NCBI GenBank assembly: GCA_018830885.1
Contig: JAHJRI010000342.1
Span: 1-36,717, forward strand
Source of the DNA: a bacterium
Lineage (GTDB): Bacteria > SAR324 > XYD2-FULL-50-16
Length of the DNA stretch: 36,717 nt
Direction of reading: 5' to 3'
Both the position numbers and the translations under genes were made by a program. Below the pieces are notes generated by a model. That model was not told where the DNA came from. It saw only the letters and a program-made list of their open reading frames with translations, and did no database searches. Positions 8,346 to 16,529 of this stretch are shown here, piece after piece (within the stretch, counting starts at the first letter, position 1; the number at the start of each line of letters is the position of its first letter).

Positions 8346-9500
8346 TTAAAGTCGAGGGGTTTCCAAACGACTTTCCAGTTCCCCTGGCTCCCGGCAGCCC
8401 AACTGGGTCATGTTGTTTTTCAGATCCTCGCTCAGAATATCCGCCACGTGTTCACCCCCCGGCTGACCCAGGACAGTCACACCGAACATGAATGGCGATC
8501 CCAGCAAAACGAAATCAGCCCCCAGTGCCAGCGCCCGGGCAATATCCAGACCGCTTCTGACCCCGCTGTCAAAAAGGATTTTGATGCGATGACCCACCTC
8601 CGCTCGAATCCGCGGCAACACATCCAGTGCGGCAGGACCACCGTCAAACTGGCGTCCTCCATGGTTGGAGACGACAATGCCATCCATCCCCATCTCCGCC
8701 GCCTGTCTGGCCTGAGAGACATCAAGCAGGCCCTTCACCACGATCGGGCCTTTCCATTCATCCCGTATTTCCTCCAGGTAGGCCCAGTCCAGTGACCCCC
8801 CGAGCTCCCGGCCAATGTAACGGGCCATGTTCTGCATGTCCCTGGCGTCCAGATATTTCTCGAGTCCACGAAACCGGGGCTGCCCATACAGCAGTGTTGC
8901 CAGTGTCCAGCGGGGTCGAATGGTACAGTGATAAAGGGTGCGCCAGGTGATTTTCGGCGGTACACTGACACCCGCCCTGACCTGCCGTTCCCGGCGGCTG
9001 CCAGCGGGGACATCGGCTGTGACCAGCAGGGTTGTAAACCCTGAATCCTGCGCCCGCTTCAACAGATTCTGACGCAGATCCCGGCGACGTGGCGGATACA
9101 GCTGAAACCAACCCATTCCCTCACAGAGTGGACCTACCGCTTCAGGGGCCTCCGTGGCAACCGTGCTGAGGGTAAACGGGATCCGTTTTTTTGCCGCTGC
9201 CCGGGCCAGCATCTTCTCCGCGCCCGGCCACATCAGACCGGTCAGCCCGACAGGCGCCATCCCGAACGGGGCCGCATAATCCACATCGAAAAGGCGGGTT
9301 TCGAGATCGGGCTCAAACTCTCCCTGCATGAATCGGGGGATGAGGGTGACCCGGGAAAATGCCCGGCGGTTTCTTGCCGGGCACTCCTCACTGCCCGTGC
9401 CACTGTCCAGGTATTCCCAGGCAAAGTGGGGAATCCGGGTTTTTGCCTTGATTTGAAGATCAACAAGGGCGGGATACCGCTTAAACAATTTGTGATTCAT
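8346..9500 (-). CDS. FMN-dependent alpha-hydroxyacid oxidase/dehydrogenase (lactate dehydrogenase-like)
   Basis: A 384-residue flavoprotein of the L-lactate dehydrogenase/glycolate oxidase (LldD) family, which oxidises 2-hydroxyacids to 2-oxoacids with FMN. Visible family sites: an N-terminal aromatic segment (AWEYLDSG, 27-34), the FMN loop around APVGLTGL (82-89), FQLY (132-135), Lys256 in VVKGLLD, the catalytic base His280 and Arg283 in SNHGGRQ, and a C-terminal phosphate-binding part (FDSGVRSG, GADFVLLG). The loop at 161-171 (TADVPAGSRRE) differs somewhat from the usual T-D-x-P-x-x-G-x-R-E. It lies on the same strand as and 561 bp downstream of the second TRAP operon, between repeats A1 and A2. 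A 2-hydroxyacid brought in by that TRAP is a reasonable substrate guess. Confidence 0.87.
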   Translation of the reverse strand: MNHKLFKRYPALVDLQIKAKTRIPHFAWEYLDSGTGSEECPARNRRAFSRVTLIPRFMQGEFEPDLETRLFDVDYAAPFGMAPVGLTGLMWPGAEKMLARAAAKKRIPFTLSTVATEAPEAVGPLCEGMGWFQLYPPRRRDLRQNLLKRAQDSGFTTLLVTADVPAGSRRERQVRAGVSVPPKITWRTLYHCTIRPRWTLATLLYGQPRFRGLEKYLDARDMQNMARYIGRELGGSLDWAYLEEIRDEWKGPIVVKGLLDVSQARQAAEMGMDGIVVSNHGGRQFDGGPAALDVLPRIRAEVGHRIKILFDSGVRSGLDIARALALGADFVLLGSPFMFGVTVLGQPGGEHVADILSEDLKNNMTQLGCREPGELESRLETPRL

Positions 9501-9632
9501 ACATCGCCTGTTTTTTTAGCCTGCCCAACCGGGTATCGGTTTGGCGCAGCGCATTGTCCAACTGTCCGGAGACCGTCTCCTCCGGTTTTTTGAGAAAGCA
9601 TGGCATCTTCCGGTCATCATAGTGGTTTGTAA

Positions 9633-9839
9633 CTATTCAGCACTTTTTCCGAGTTAATAGGGTCGTGACCTGTATGTGATTGAACGGATTGGGAGTGGTT
9701 AAGCATCGCCAGGATGGCGATGTGAATGACCGTCCTCAGAGGCAGGCATGATCGAAGTTGCGAGCCTCGCTTCTCACCTGCCGAGAATGAGTTCAATTGC
9801 ATACAGGTCTCGGCTTATTAGCGATATTCAACTGAATAG
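9633..9839. repeat. Palindromic element A2 (inverted relative to A1)
   Basis: A 207-bp imperfect palindrome with arms 9633-9684 (CTATTCAG..., GACCTGTATGTGATTGAAC) and 9791-9839 (ending CTGAATAG). The segment after the left arm (GGATTGGGAGTGGTTAAGCA, a hairpin over GCATCGCCAGGATGGCGATG) is the reverse complement of the centre of A1. A1 and A2 therefore flank the oxidase gene in opposite orientation. Confidence 0.75.
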
Positions 9840-10061
9840 TTTCAGTGGTTTTTTAATACCCGGAGATGCCCTATCAGGGCTACCCTTCCGGCACGGGAAA
9901 GAATTCAGGGCCCGGGTACCCCTGGACATCCATCCGACGATGGGCTGCCTGTATCCGGAAGACGCAGCAAGTAACTGGCACCGGATCCGGCCGGCTGATG
10001 GATCTGACGGGTCGTGGGGTTTTGGATGCCCCGGGCACCTGTGAAACCGATGAAGCGCCGA
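9840..10061. other. Intergenic stretch, nothing recognised
   Basis: Rest of the gap between element A2 and the end of the second dctM. I see no gene and no clear terminator. Confidence 0.4.
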
Positions 10062-11405
10062 CTATTCACCGTAAACAACCAGCGGCAGCCAGGTCACCAG
10101 TTGCGGAAATGCCGCAATGATACCCAGTCCGATAAGCTGAAGGCAAACAAAGGGAATAATTCCCTTGTACAGGTCGATGGTTCTCACTTCTGCCGGACAG
10201 ACCCCCTTCAGGTAAAAAAGAGAGGGCCCGAACGGCGGTGTCATGAATGAGGTCTGCAGATTCATGGCAAACAGGATGGCAAACCAGAGCGGATTGTAGC
10301 CGTAGTCAATGACGATAGGGGCAATCACCGGTATATGGATATAGGTGATTTCAATAAAATCCAGGAAAAATCCCAGAACAAAGATAAACACCATCACCAT
10401 GGTGACCAGCTGCCACCCTTGCAGATCCATGTGACTGACAAATTCCCTCAGGAGATCATCCCCTCCCAGACCTCTGAAAACCAGCGCAAAACAGGTCGCT
10501 CCCATAATGATGATAAAAACCATGCAGGTCATCTTAACAGTCTCTTCCGCCACCCCGTGGAGCATTTTAAAACTCAGCTTCCGATTGAGCGCCGTCAGCA
10601 CAATCGCCCCCACCGCACCCATGGCTCCCGATTCCGTTGGCGTGGCAATGCCGGCAAATATGGTCCCCAGCACGGCCAGAATCAGAAACAGGGGCGGAAC
10701 CAGCGCCCGGAAAACCTTGATCAGCAGCGCCCTGTTATAATCGGGCCCCTTGCCCTGGATGGAGGGTACGTGCTTTGAGTGGAAAAAAGCGGAAAACCAG
10801 ATGAACAGACAGTATAAAACGACAAGTACGATTCCCGGAATCACCGCCCCGATGAACATGTCGCCGATGGGTACTTCCATCACGGGCCCCAGCAGCAGCA
10901 GCACAATACTCGGGGGTATGATCTGCCCCAGGGTCCCTGATGCGGCCACGGTGCCAGCTGCAAAAGACCGGGAATAGTTGTGTTTGAGCATGGTGGGCAG
11001 GGACATCAGCCCCATCGTCACCACGGTTGCCCCGACAATACCGGTGGAAGCTCCTAAAAGCGCACCAACAACCACAACCGAGATCGCCAGACCACCCCGC
11101 CGGTTGCGAAAGAGTTCCTCCATGGTTTCCAGCAGCTCTCTGGCCAATCCTGATCGCTCCAGGGTCAGTCCCATAAAGATGAACAGCGGAACCGCCATGA
11201 GCATCGTATTGGTCATCACCCCCCACAGACGCAGGGGAAGAAGATCAAAAAAGCTGAAATCCAGCCCGATCAACCCGAACAGAAAGGAGATGCCCATCAT
11301 GGTGAATGTGACGGGAAATCCCTTCATCAGGGCCAGGGTCAACACCAGGAACAACCAGGCGGCGAGATAGTCGGCAATCCAAAAAGGTAAATGATCAATC
11401 AGCAT
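10062..11405 (-). CDS. dctM: TRAP transporter large permease (DctM), second system
   Basis: A 447-residue polytopic membrane protein, about 12 hydrophobic segments, the transport subunit of the second TRAP system. It has the same signature segments as the first copy: TMLMAVPLFIFMGLTLERSG, GALLGASTGIVGATVVTMG, SGTLGQIIPPSIVLLLLGP and NLQTSFMTPPFGPSLFYLKG. It lacks the extra insertion after the IPPS loop seen in the 463-residue protein. It is the last gene of the minus-strand dctP-dctQ-dctM set, 39 bp after dctQ. The two systems are clearly related but diverged, so this is not a recent duplication. Confidence 0.93.
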   Translation of the reverse strand: MLIDHLPFWIADYLAAWLFLVLTLALMKGFPVTFTMMGISFLFGLIGLDFSFFDLLPLRLWGVMTNTMLMAVPLFIFMGLTLERSGLARELLETMEELFRNRRGGLAISVVVVGALLGASTGIVGATVVTMGLMSLPTMLKHNYSRSFAAGTVAASGTLGQIIPPSIVLLLLGPVMEVPIGDMFIGAVIPGIVLVVLYCLFIWFSAFFHSKHVPSIQGKGPDYNRALLIKVFRALVPPLFLILAVLGTIFAGIATPTESGAMGAVGAIVLTALNRKLSFKMLHGVAEETVKMTCMVFIIIMGATCFALVFRGLGGDDLLREFVSHMDLQGWQLVTMVMVFIFVLGFFLDFIEITYIHIPVIAPIVIDYGYNPLWFAILFAMNLQTSFMTPPFGPSLFYLKGVCPAEVRTIDLYKGIIPFVCLQLIGLGIIAAFPQLVTWLPLVVYGE

Positions 11406-11444
11406 TTTTAGTCGTTTCAGTAAAGGGTCTGTCAGAACGCTATC

Positions 11445-11978
11445 TCAATTTGACTCAGCCGTCTCAACCGGGTTATCCAGCAAAATGAACAGGCTTTTCA
11501 GGCACAGTGAGATCCCCTGGATAAAAATCAGTGAATAACCGATCGGTAACGTTGACTTGATCAAAAAGCGGGCAGGGATTCCGCCGGGGTCAATGGAAAG
11601 CTCCCCGATCTGGTATGAGACGATGACCCATGGAATGGTGGTGCTGAGTACTACGTAACAGGAGGGAATCAGAAAAATCAGGACCCCGATGAAGTCAACC
11701 CAGGCCCGCGCCTTTCTGGACATGATGGAGTAAAAGATATCCACCCGGACATGGCCGTCGTGCAACAAGGTATACCCTGCCCCGATCAGGATAATAAACC
11801 CGAAGACATGCCATTCCAGCTCGGCCAGGACCACAAAACTGCTGTTAAAAAAGTAACGGAGAATGACATCTCCAAAGATAATGCCGATAAAAAAGAGAAC
11901 CGCTATGGAAACGACAAAGTGACCAATCCATTCATTAATCGTATCACAGGCGAGAATCAGTTTTTTCAGAATACGCAT
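11445..11978 (-). CDS. dctQ: TRAP transporter small permease (DctQ), second system
   Basis: A 177-residue four-helix inner-membrane protein, the small subunit of the second TRAP transporter; GAGYTLLHDGHVRVDIFY is the family motif. The open frame extends upstream to a TTG at 12044, but that extension runs through a strong hairpin (12006-12030) and has no family features. The ATG at 11978 (MRILKKLILAC) gives a normal DctQ N-terminus and is preferred. No clear Shine-Dalgarno is visible at either start. It sits between dctP (106 bp upstream) and dctM (39 bp downstream). Confidence 0.87.
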   Translation of the reverse strand: MRILKKLILACDTINEWIGHFVVSIAVLFFIGIIFGDVILRYFFNSSFVVLAELEWHVFGFIILIGAGYTLLHDGHVRVDIFYSIMSRKARAWVDFIGVLIFLIPSCYVVLSTTIPWVIVSYQIGELSIDPGGIPARFLIKSTLPIGYSLIFIQGISLCLKSLFILLDNPVETAESN

Positions 11979-12005
11979 AACACCGGGGTTCTGCAGATGG
12001 CTTAC

Positions 12006-12030
12006 GGGCATCAGACAGAGTCTGACGCCC
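12006..12030 (-). terminator. Hairpin between dctP and dctQ, second system
   Basis: On the minus strand GGGCGTCAGAC-TCT-GTCTGATGCCC forms an 11-bp stem with one mismatch, 55 bp after the dctP stop. There is no T-tract. The position is the same as the hairpin in the first TRAP operon, suggesting processing or partial attenuation that favours dctP message. Confidence 0.55.
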
Positions 12031-12084
12031 GTTGATAATGTCAAAAACGGTGGGTAAAAAAAATGACTCGTGACACTCTCAGGA

Positions 12085-13170
12085 TCAGGCCATGGTGTTC
12101 CAGTATACCTTCTCAGACATCTTGCCCCAGACTGCGACCTCTTTCTGGAACGCCTTGTAGTCTCTGTGGACTTTCAGTGCAAACGGATCTTTCTGGGCTT
12201 CTTCTTCAATCACACGTTCCGATATGATTTTGACCTTCTGCATCACATCTTCCGGATAGGTGAGAACCTGAACCCCGTGCTTCTTGATCAGGATATCCAG
12301 ATCCTTTCCGCTTTGCGCGTCAAACTTGGCCAGGGTTTTGATATTAATCTCAGCCGCGGCACTATCCAGGATGCGCTGGAAATGTTTGGGGAGATCATAG
12401 TAGGCTTTCTTATTGAAGAAGACATCCAGGACTGGCCCGGGCTCATGCCAGCCGGGGGTATAGTAGTATTTGGCTACTTTGTAGAGCCCCAGCAGCCTGT
12501 CATGGACAGGACCGACAAACTCAGCCGCATCGACCACGCCTCTTTCCAGGGAGGGGAAGATCTCTCCGGGAGGCATAAAAACAGTTGTCACGCCGATTTC
12601 AGAGAGCACTCTGCCGGCGATACTGCCAATTCTCAATTTCAACCCCTTGAAATCCTCCAGGGAGTTTATCTTCTTCCGATACCAGCCGCCCATTTGCACG
12701 CCTGAATTCCCCACAACCCGTCCCACCAGGTTGAACCGGTCATACAATTCATCCATGAGTTTCTGGCCGTTCCCATCGTAAAACCAGGCATTGATCGACT
12801 GGGCGTTCATGCCGAAGGGAATGGATCCGAACCAGTTAAAAGCCGTGGATTTCCCTGCCCAGAAATAGGGTGAGCCGGAGCCCATCTCGATCGTCCCCTT
12901 GGAAACCGCATCAAAAGCCCCCGGTGGCGGGATCAGTTCACCGCCACCATACAACTTGATGGTGAACTGTCCGTCTGTCATCTCTTTGACGATCTCGCAG
13001 AACTCCTTGATCCCGTCAAACATGATTTTTATCTTCGTGTTCCAGAAAGAGCTGGCTTTCCATTGAATCCTGGGAGCTGCAATGATGGCAGGGGCGCCTA
13101 TTGATGTGGAAACGGCAGCGGTCGCAACGGTTCCAACAGCGGCTTTTTTCACAAAATCTCGTCTATCCAT
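12085..13170 (-). CDS. dctP: TRAP transporter substrate-binding protein, second system
   Basis: Periplasmic DctP-family binding protein, 361 residues, with a twin-arginine signal (DRRDFVKKAA, then an Ala/Thr-rich stretch to about residue 32). The mature part parallels the first dctP: GGGELIPPPGAFD (75-87), VQMGGWY (158-164), Arg180 in LKLRIGS, and Glu217-Phe218 in DAAEFVGP. The usual Trp after the Glu is Phe here, so ligand size or affinity may differ. The Shine-Dalgarno is good (AGAGGAAA before ATG 13170). It heads the minus-strand dctP-dctQ-dctM set. The downstream 2-hydroxyacid oxidase makes lactate or a related hydroxyacid a plausible ligand, but this is inference. Confidence 0.9.
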   Translation of the reverse strand: MDRRDFVKKAAVGTVATAAVSTSIGAPAIIAAPRIQWKASSFWNTKIKIMFDGIKEFCEIVKEMTDGQFTIKLYGGGELIPPPGAFDAVSKGTIEMGSGSPYFWAGKSTAFNWFGSIPFGMNAQSINAWFYDGNGQKLMDELYDRFNLVGRVVGNSGVQMGGWYRKKINSLEDFKGLKLRIGSIAGRVLSEIGVTTVFMPPGEIFPSLERGVVDAAEFVGPVHDRLLGLYKVAKYYYTPGWHEPGPVLDVFFNKKAYYDLPKHFQRILDSAAAEINIKTLAKFDAQSGKDLDILIKKHGVQVLTYPEDVMQKVKIISERVIEEEAQKDPFALKVHRDYKAFQKEVAVWGKMSEKVYWNTMA

Positions 13171-13460
13171 TTTTTCCTCTGTCGATAAAATTAAACACGG
13201 TTAAAGAACTCCGGATTTTCTGCGGGCACCTGGCCAACCTGATATCCAGAAAACGGGCAAAAAAACAGCGTCGTTTTTAATCAGCTGAACAAGACTCTGG
13301 CCAAAACGAACTTGATGATAAATACTATGCCGTCGTGAAGTCAATTCGATTTTGACGACAAAAAGCGGTCAAGCCACCATGCTGGATGATTGAAAGCCCT
13401 TTCTCACCTGTTTTTGACAAACACTCATGCCCTGTCAGGTACTCAGCCGAGCTTGTTTTC
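13171..13460. other. Upstream region of second dctP
   Basis: Non-coding region holding the control region of the second TRAP operon. On the minus strand there are TTGAC-type -35 candidates (TTGACT at about 13338-13343, TTGACC at about 13367-13372), but no convincing -10 at standard spacing, so I do not call a promoter. Confidence 0.35.
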
Positions 13461-13488
13461 CTCCGTGATCTCCGTGTCTCTGTGGTGA
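13461..13488. repeat. CTCCGTG...CTCTGTGGTG short repeat motif
   Basis: The stretch CTCCGTGATCTCCGTGTC followed by TCTGTGGTGA contains an internal direct repeat (ATCTCCGTG-like) and matches a short interspersed motif that I recall from intergenic regions of many environmental bacteria. Only one copy is seen in this window. It directly abuts repeat D1. Confidence 0.4.
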
Positions 13489-13541
13489 GCGTTTTTCATA
13501 CAAACCAACATGCCCCTGGATGGGGCACAACGAAACATGAG
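13489..13541. repeat. Short hairpin repeat D1
   Basis: About 53 bp, closely similar to D2 (16530-16580): GCGTTTTTCATA, then a TGCCCC/GGGGCA stem (13511-13516 and 13522-13527), then CACAACGAAACATGAG. The loop differs between the copies (TGGAT here, GGTT in D2), while the stem is kept. Confidence 0.65.
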
Positions 13542-13667
13542 AATGATATCGCGGTGTTGACCCGCGACTGATATAAACCCGTTTCAACCCTGTTCTCCAG
13601 GTACCTGTCCCCCTTCATTTCGGCAGCATACGCATGAACCGGTCACCCGGGGGACTGTGCCGGGGGG

Positions 13668-14342
13668 CTATTCAAATCCGACCCAACGGGTCACTTTTTC
13701 AAGGGGCTCTCGTTCCGAAACGATTTTATTTGCGGCAAAGTCCCAATTTGGATATCCGATGGAGATGCTGATAAAAATCTTCTTGGATTCCGGAATATCG
13801 ATGTGTTTTCGGATAACCTGCGGATACATGTTTCCCTGGCTGTGGATACAGGTCCCGAGATCGTATTTGAGGGCTGTCAGACAGATGGCGTGGGCCAGAC
13901 AACCCAGATCGAAATATGCCAGGTAGGCCGGATCCAAAATTTCATCGTAGGTCAGAATAATCGCTGCCGGAGCATCAAAAAAACGAAATCCCCGCTGCAT
14001 CCACTCGAATTTTTTCTCCTTGTCCTCCCGGGTGATACCCATCAGCTGGAAGAGCTGAATCGCAAGATTTACCTGTCTTTTTTTATATTCATGCTCAAAT
14101 TTCTCCTTAAATTTGATATCCGGAGACGGCAGATTTCCGGCAGACAGCATTTCAACGTTACCTTTTTTAATCTTTTCCAAAGCGTCTCCGGCCACGACAA
14201 ACATTTCCCATGGCTGGGTATTCATGGCTGACGGCGAATTGACTGCCGCCGTCAGGATCTCCTGCAACGTCTCTTTGGGAACGGGGTCCGGTCTGAAACT
14301 CCGGATACTTTTTCTGTTGGCCAGGGCATCGATTAAATTCAT
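13668..14342 (-). CDS. Nitroreductase family protein
   Basis: A 224-residue FMN-dependent nitroreductase-family protein, which reduces nitro groups, quinones or related electrophiles with NAD(P)H. The N-terminal motif is typical: ANRKSIRSFRPDPVP (8-22) with the FMN-phosphate Arg/Lys residues, then NSPSAMNTQPWEMFVV (35-50). A central helical insertion (about 90-125) is followed by the second FMN segment around DLGCLAHAICLTA and a C-terminal IGYPN. Length is usual. It stands alone on the minus strand, divergent from the pirin gene and opposite in orientation to the stress genes to the right. The true substrate cannot be told. Confidence 0.88.
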   Translation of the reverse strand: MNLIDALANRKSIRSFRPDPVPKETLQEILTAAVNSPSAMNTQPWEMFVVAGDALEKIKKGNVEMLSAGNLPSPDIKFKEKFEHEYKKRQVNLAIQLFQLMGITREDKEKKFEWMQRGFRFFDAPAAIILTYDEILDPAYLAYFDLGCLAHAICLTALKYDLGTCIHSQGNMYPQVIRKHIDIPESKKIFISISIGYPNWDFAANKIVSEREPLEKVTRWVGFE

Positions 14343-14561
14343 GGTTTGCTCTCTTGATTTCTATGTTTGAAGTTATGACTTTCGACATTTGATGTCGTTC
14401 ATCCTGAATAAACAGTTCCCCGGCAACCTGCACCCTGTCTTCAACCTCCCGGTTGGCAACATGGAATTGCCGGCCCATCTTCATCCAATACCACAAATCA
14501 TCCCCAGTGGATGGAAAGTGTTGCCAAATGATCGAGATAAATCAAGATTAAGGGAATTAAG
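14343..14561. other. Divergent intergenic region
   Basis: Upstream of the minus-strand nitroreductase gene. I see no recognisable element or RNA. It presumably holds its promoter, which I cannot pick out by eye. Confidence 0.35.
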
Positions 14562-14708
14562 ATGTCGCATCCTGATTCAGCCGCCCCTGCCTGCCAGTTT
14601 ATCGCCGCTGACAAGGTGGATAAAGCATTGGCAAGTCGAAGAAAAACTGGTAAGAGGAGGGAAGACTGTCCGTGGTCCCGCTACCCGGACCTGCCGTGGG
14701 CGGCCTGA
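14562..14708 (+). CDS. Possible small protein (48 residues), unrecognised
   Basis: A short frame starting ATG TCG CAT, preceded by a Shine-Dalgarno-like AAGGGA 8 bases upstream, and ending TGA at 14706-14708. The 48-residue product is polar and basic in its centre (SRRKTGKRRED) and Trp/Pro-rich at its C-terminus (CPWSRYPDLPWAA). It has no signal or membrane segment. It lies 150 bp upstream of the pirin gene on the same strand. I recognise no family, and it may be chance. Confidence 0.28.
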   Translation: MSHPDSAAPACQFIAADKVDKALASRRKTGKRREDCPWSRYPDLPWAA

Positions 14709-14858
14709 CAAAGCGACCCGGACAGCAGGGCTCAGGCTGGGGATGAACTCGTTCAGTTCATTGAATATGCAGGGATTCGACGACATGACCGGCAAAACAG
14801 GGTTGGATGGTTTCACGCCACCGCCTGCTGCATGTCGGCAACCAACCGGGAGAGAACA

Positions 14859-15878
14859 ATGGCAGACCCAATGATTAAATATGTGAAACCGCTGGGATTT
14901 GTGTGGGAAACCGGCGATCCTTTTCTGTTCTGTGTCCATCACCAGGACGCCTATCCCCGGGGGAACGGAAAAATGGAACCGGCCGCCTCCCTGGCAGGGC
15001 GTCAAATCGGCCAGGATTTCCAGTTGAAGGACGGCTGGCGGATGTACCACGGTCACCGGGTCCCGGGTTTCCCCGAACACCCCCATCGTGGTTTTGAAAC
15101 GGTCACGATTGTCCTGGAGGGTTTTGTCGATCATTTTGACTCGGCCGGTGCCGCAGGTCGGTATGGTCATGGTGATGTCCAGTGGATGACAGCCGGCAGC
15201 GGGTTGCAGCATGCCGAGATGTTCCCGCTGGTCAACGAGGAACAGGGCAATCCCCTGGAACTCTTTCAGATCTGGCTCAATCTGCCCAAAGTCTCAAAAA
15301 TGGTTCAGCCCTGCTACAAGATGCTCTGGTCAGAATCCATCCCGATCCTGCAATCGAAGGACACCCAGGGACGTGCCATCCAGATACGGCTGATTGCAGG
15401 GGATTTCGAGGGAACGTCGGCACCGGCGCCGGCACCGGATTCCTGGGCCGCCGCACCGGAAAACCAGGTCGCCATATGGCTGCTCACCCTGGCTCCCCAT
15501 GCAGAATTCACCCTCCCGCCCGCCACGGTGAATGTCAATCGAACGCTCTATTTTTTTGAAGGGTCGTCTGTCCGGATCAACGAAACCGACGTCCCTGGCT
15601 ATCATGCCGCGCTGGTCTCTGCCCGGCAGGCCCTGCCGCTGAAGAACGGGCCCGATCAATCCAGGCTGCTGCTTTTACAGGGTAAACCCATCGCTGAACC
15701 GGTTGCTCAATACGGTCCATTTGTGATGAATACCCAGGACGAAATTCAGCGGACATTTGAAGATTACAGGCAGACCCGTTTCGGCGGATGGCCCTGGGAC
15801 AGGAGCGATCCGGTTCATCCTTCATCACAGGGGCGATTTGCCCGGTATATGGATGGCTCTGAGGAAAAAAAAGGATAA
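14859..15878 (+). CDS. Pirin family protein (cupin)
   Basis: A 339-residue bicupin of the pirin family; members include metal-dependent quercetin dioxygenases and redox-sensing regulators. The metal-binding residues are present: His74 and His76 in FPEHPHRGFET, and His118 and Glu120 in GSGLQHAEMF. A second cupin domain follows (about 200-300). The ATG at 14859 is chosen because GGGAGAG lies 5 bases upstream; a start at 14832 would add nine residues without support. The gene is slightly longer than typical pirins (about 230-300). Seven bases separate it from the ferritin-like gene, so the two are probably co-transcribed. Confidence 0.88.
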   Translation: MADPMIKYVKPLGFVWETGDPFLFCVHHQDAYPRGNGKMEPAASLAGRQIGQDFQLKDGWRMYHGHRVPGFPEHPHRGFETVTIVLEGFVDHFDSAGAAGRYGHGDVQWMTAGSGLQHAEMFPLVNEEQGNPLELFQIWLNLPKVSKMVQPCYKMLWSESIPILQSKDTQGRAIQIRLIAGDFEGTSAPAPAPDSWAAAPENQVAIWLLTLAPHAEFTLPPATVNVNRTLYFFEGSSVRINETDVPGYHAALVSARQALPLKNGPDQSRLLLLQGKPIAEPVAQYGPFVMNTQDEIQRTFEDYRQTRFGGWPWDRSDPVHPSSQGRFARYMDGSEEKKG

Positions 15879-15884
15879 CAACCC

Positions 15885-16352
15885 ATGGAACCCATTGACG
15901 CTTTCGGATTGGTTAAATCACTCGAAAAGGATTTGGCCCGGTTTTACAGGAAACTGCGAAATATCACCCAGCTTAAGGAACTATCCGATGTTTTCCAGGC
16001 GATGGAACAGCAGTCCAGCGCCCATGCAGATCGAATCGACGATCAATGCAAGGTGATGGTGAATGCGCCCCTGGATGTTGAATCCATTTACGGTCTGCAC
16101 AACCGGATCAAAGGTTCGCTGTTCGAGAAGCTCAGCCATGAAAAGGACATTCATGTCGCCCTGGCGAAATTGTCCGAAGCGGAGGAGCTGATTGGCAAGC
16201 TGTACGCAAGCATATCCAAATACTACCGCAAATCGGCCCAGATAGATGTCTCTACGGCAGATCAATTCGATAATCTGGCCCGAGAGGAGTTCCAGCACCG
16301 GGACTTCATCTTAAAAAAACTGGAAAAAATCAGGATCACCCTGGATGATTGA
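15885..16352 (+). CDS. Ferritin-like (rubrerythrin-type) protein
   Basis: A 155-residue all-helical protein with the spacing of a rubrerythrin-type di-iron domain: Glu14 (E-x6-Y with Tyr21), His47, Glu100 (E-x6-Y with Tyr107), Glu135 and His138 (EFQH). The second-helix glutamate of the usual ExxH pair is Ser44 (SSAH), so the iron site may be incomplete. No C-terminal rubredoxin domain is present. It starts 7 bp after pirin and presumably serves peroxide or iron handling with its stress-gene neighbours. The family assignment comes from motif spacing only; a structural role without iron is possible. Confidence 0.6.
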   Translation: MEPIDAFGLVKSLEKDLARFYRKLRNITQLKELSDVFQAMEQQSSAHADRIDDQCKVMVNAPLDVESIYGLHNRIKGSLFEKLSHEKDIHVALAKLSEAEELIGKLYASISKYYRKSAQIDVSTADQFDNLAREEFQHRDFILKKLEKIRITLDD

Positions 16353-16422
16353 AACCGGTTATAAATCCCTCACGGTTGCAGCAAAGGGTGAAATCCAGTC
16401 CGTGAAGCAGACCCGAAAACCG

Positions 16423-16496
16423 GAAAATACGGTGACATGATACCTATTTTAAATATGTGGAAATATTAGAAAATACGGTGACATGAACCCTATTTT
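16423..16496. repeat. Tandem direct repeat GAAAATACGGTGACATGA
   Basis: A 28-bp unit (GAAAATACGGTGACATGA, then two or three variable bases and CCTATTTT) occurs twice, at 16423-16450 and 16469-16496, 46 bp apart. The two units differ at about two positions. It lies in the gap before the DJ-1 gene. The role is unknown; a regulator site or the relic of a repeat element are options. Confidence 0.65.
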
Positions 16497-16529
16497 GCCC
16501 AATATGATCCCGAGTCCGGCTTTGGCTTT

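Noticed and set aside
8148..9839. A composite transposon around the oxidase gene
   Set aside because: No transposase gene, insertion-sequence ends or target duplication could be identified; only paired non-coding palindromes are seen.
13386..13571. A 61-codon frame
   Set aside because: It is made of the short repeat motif and D1, with no ribosome-binding site.
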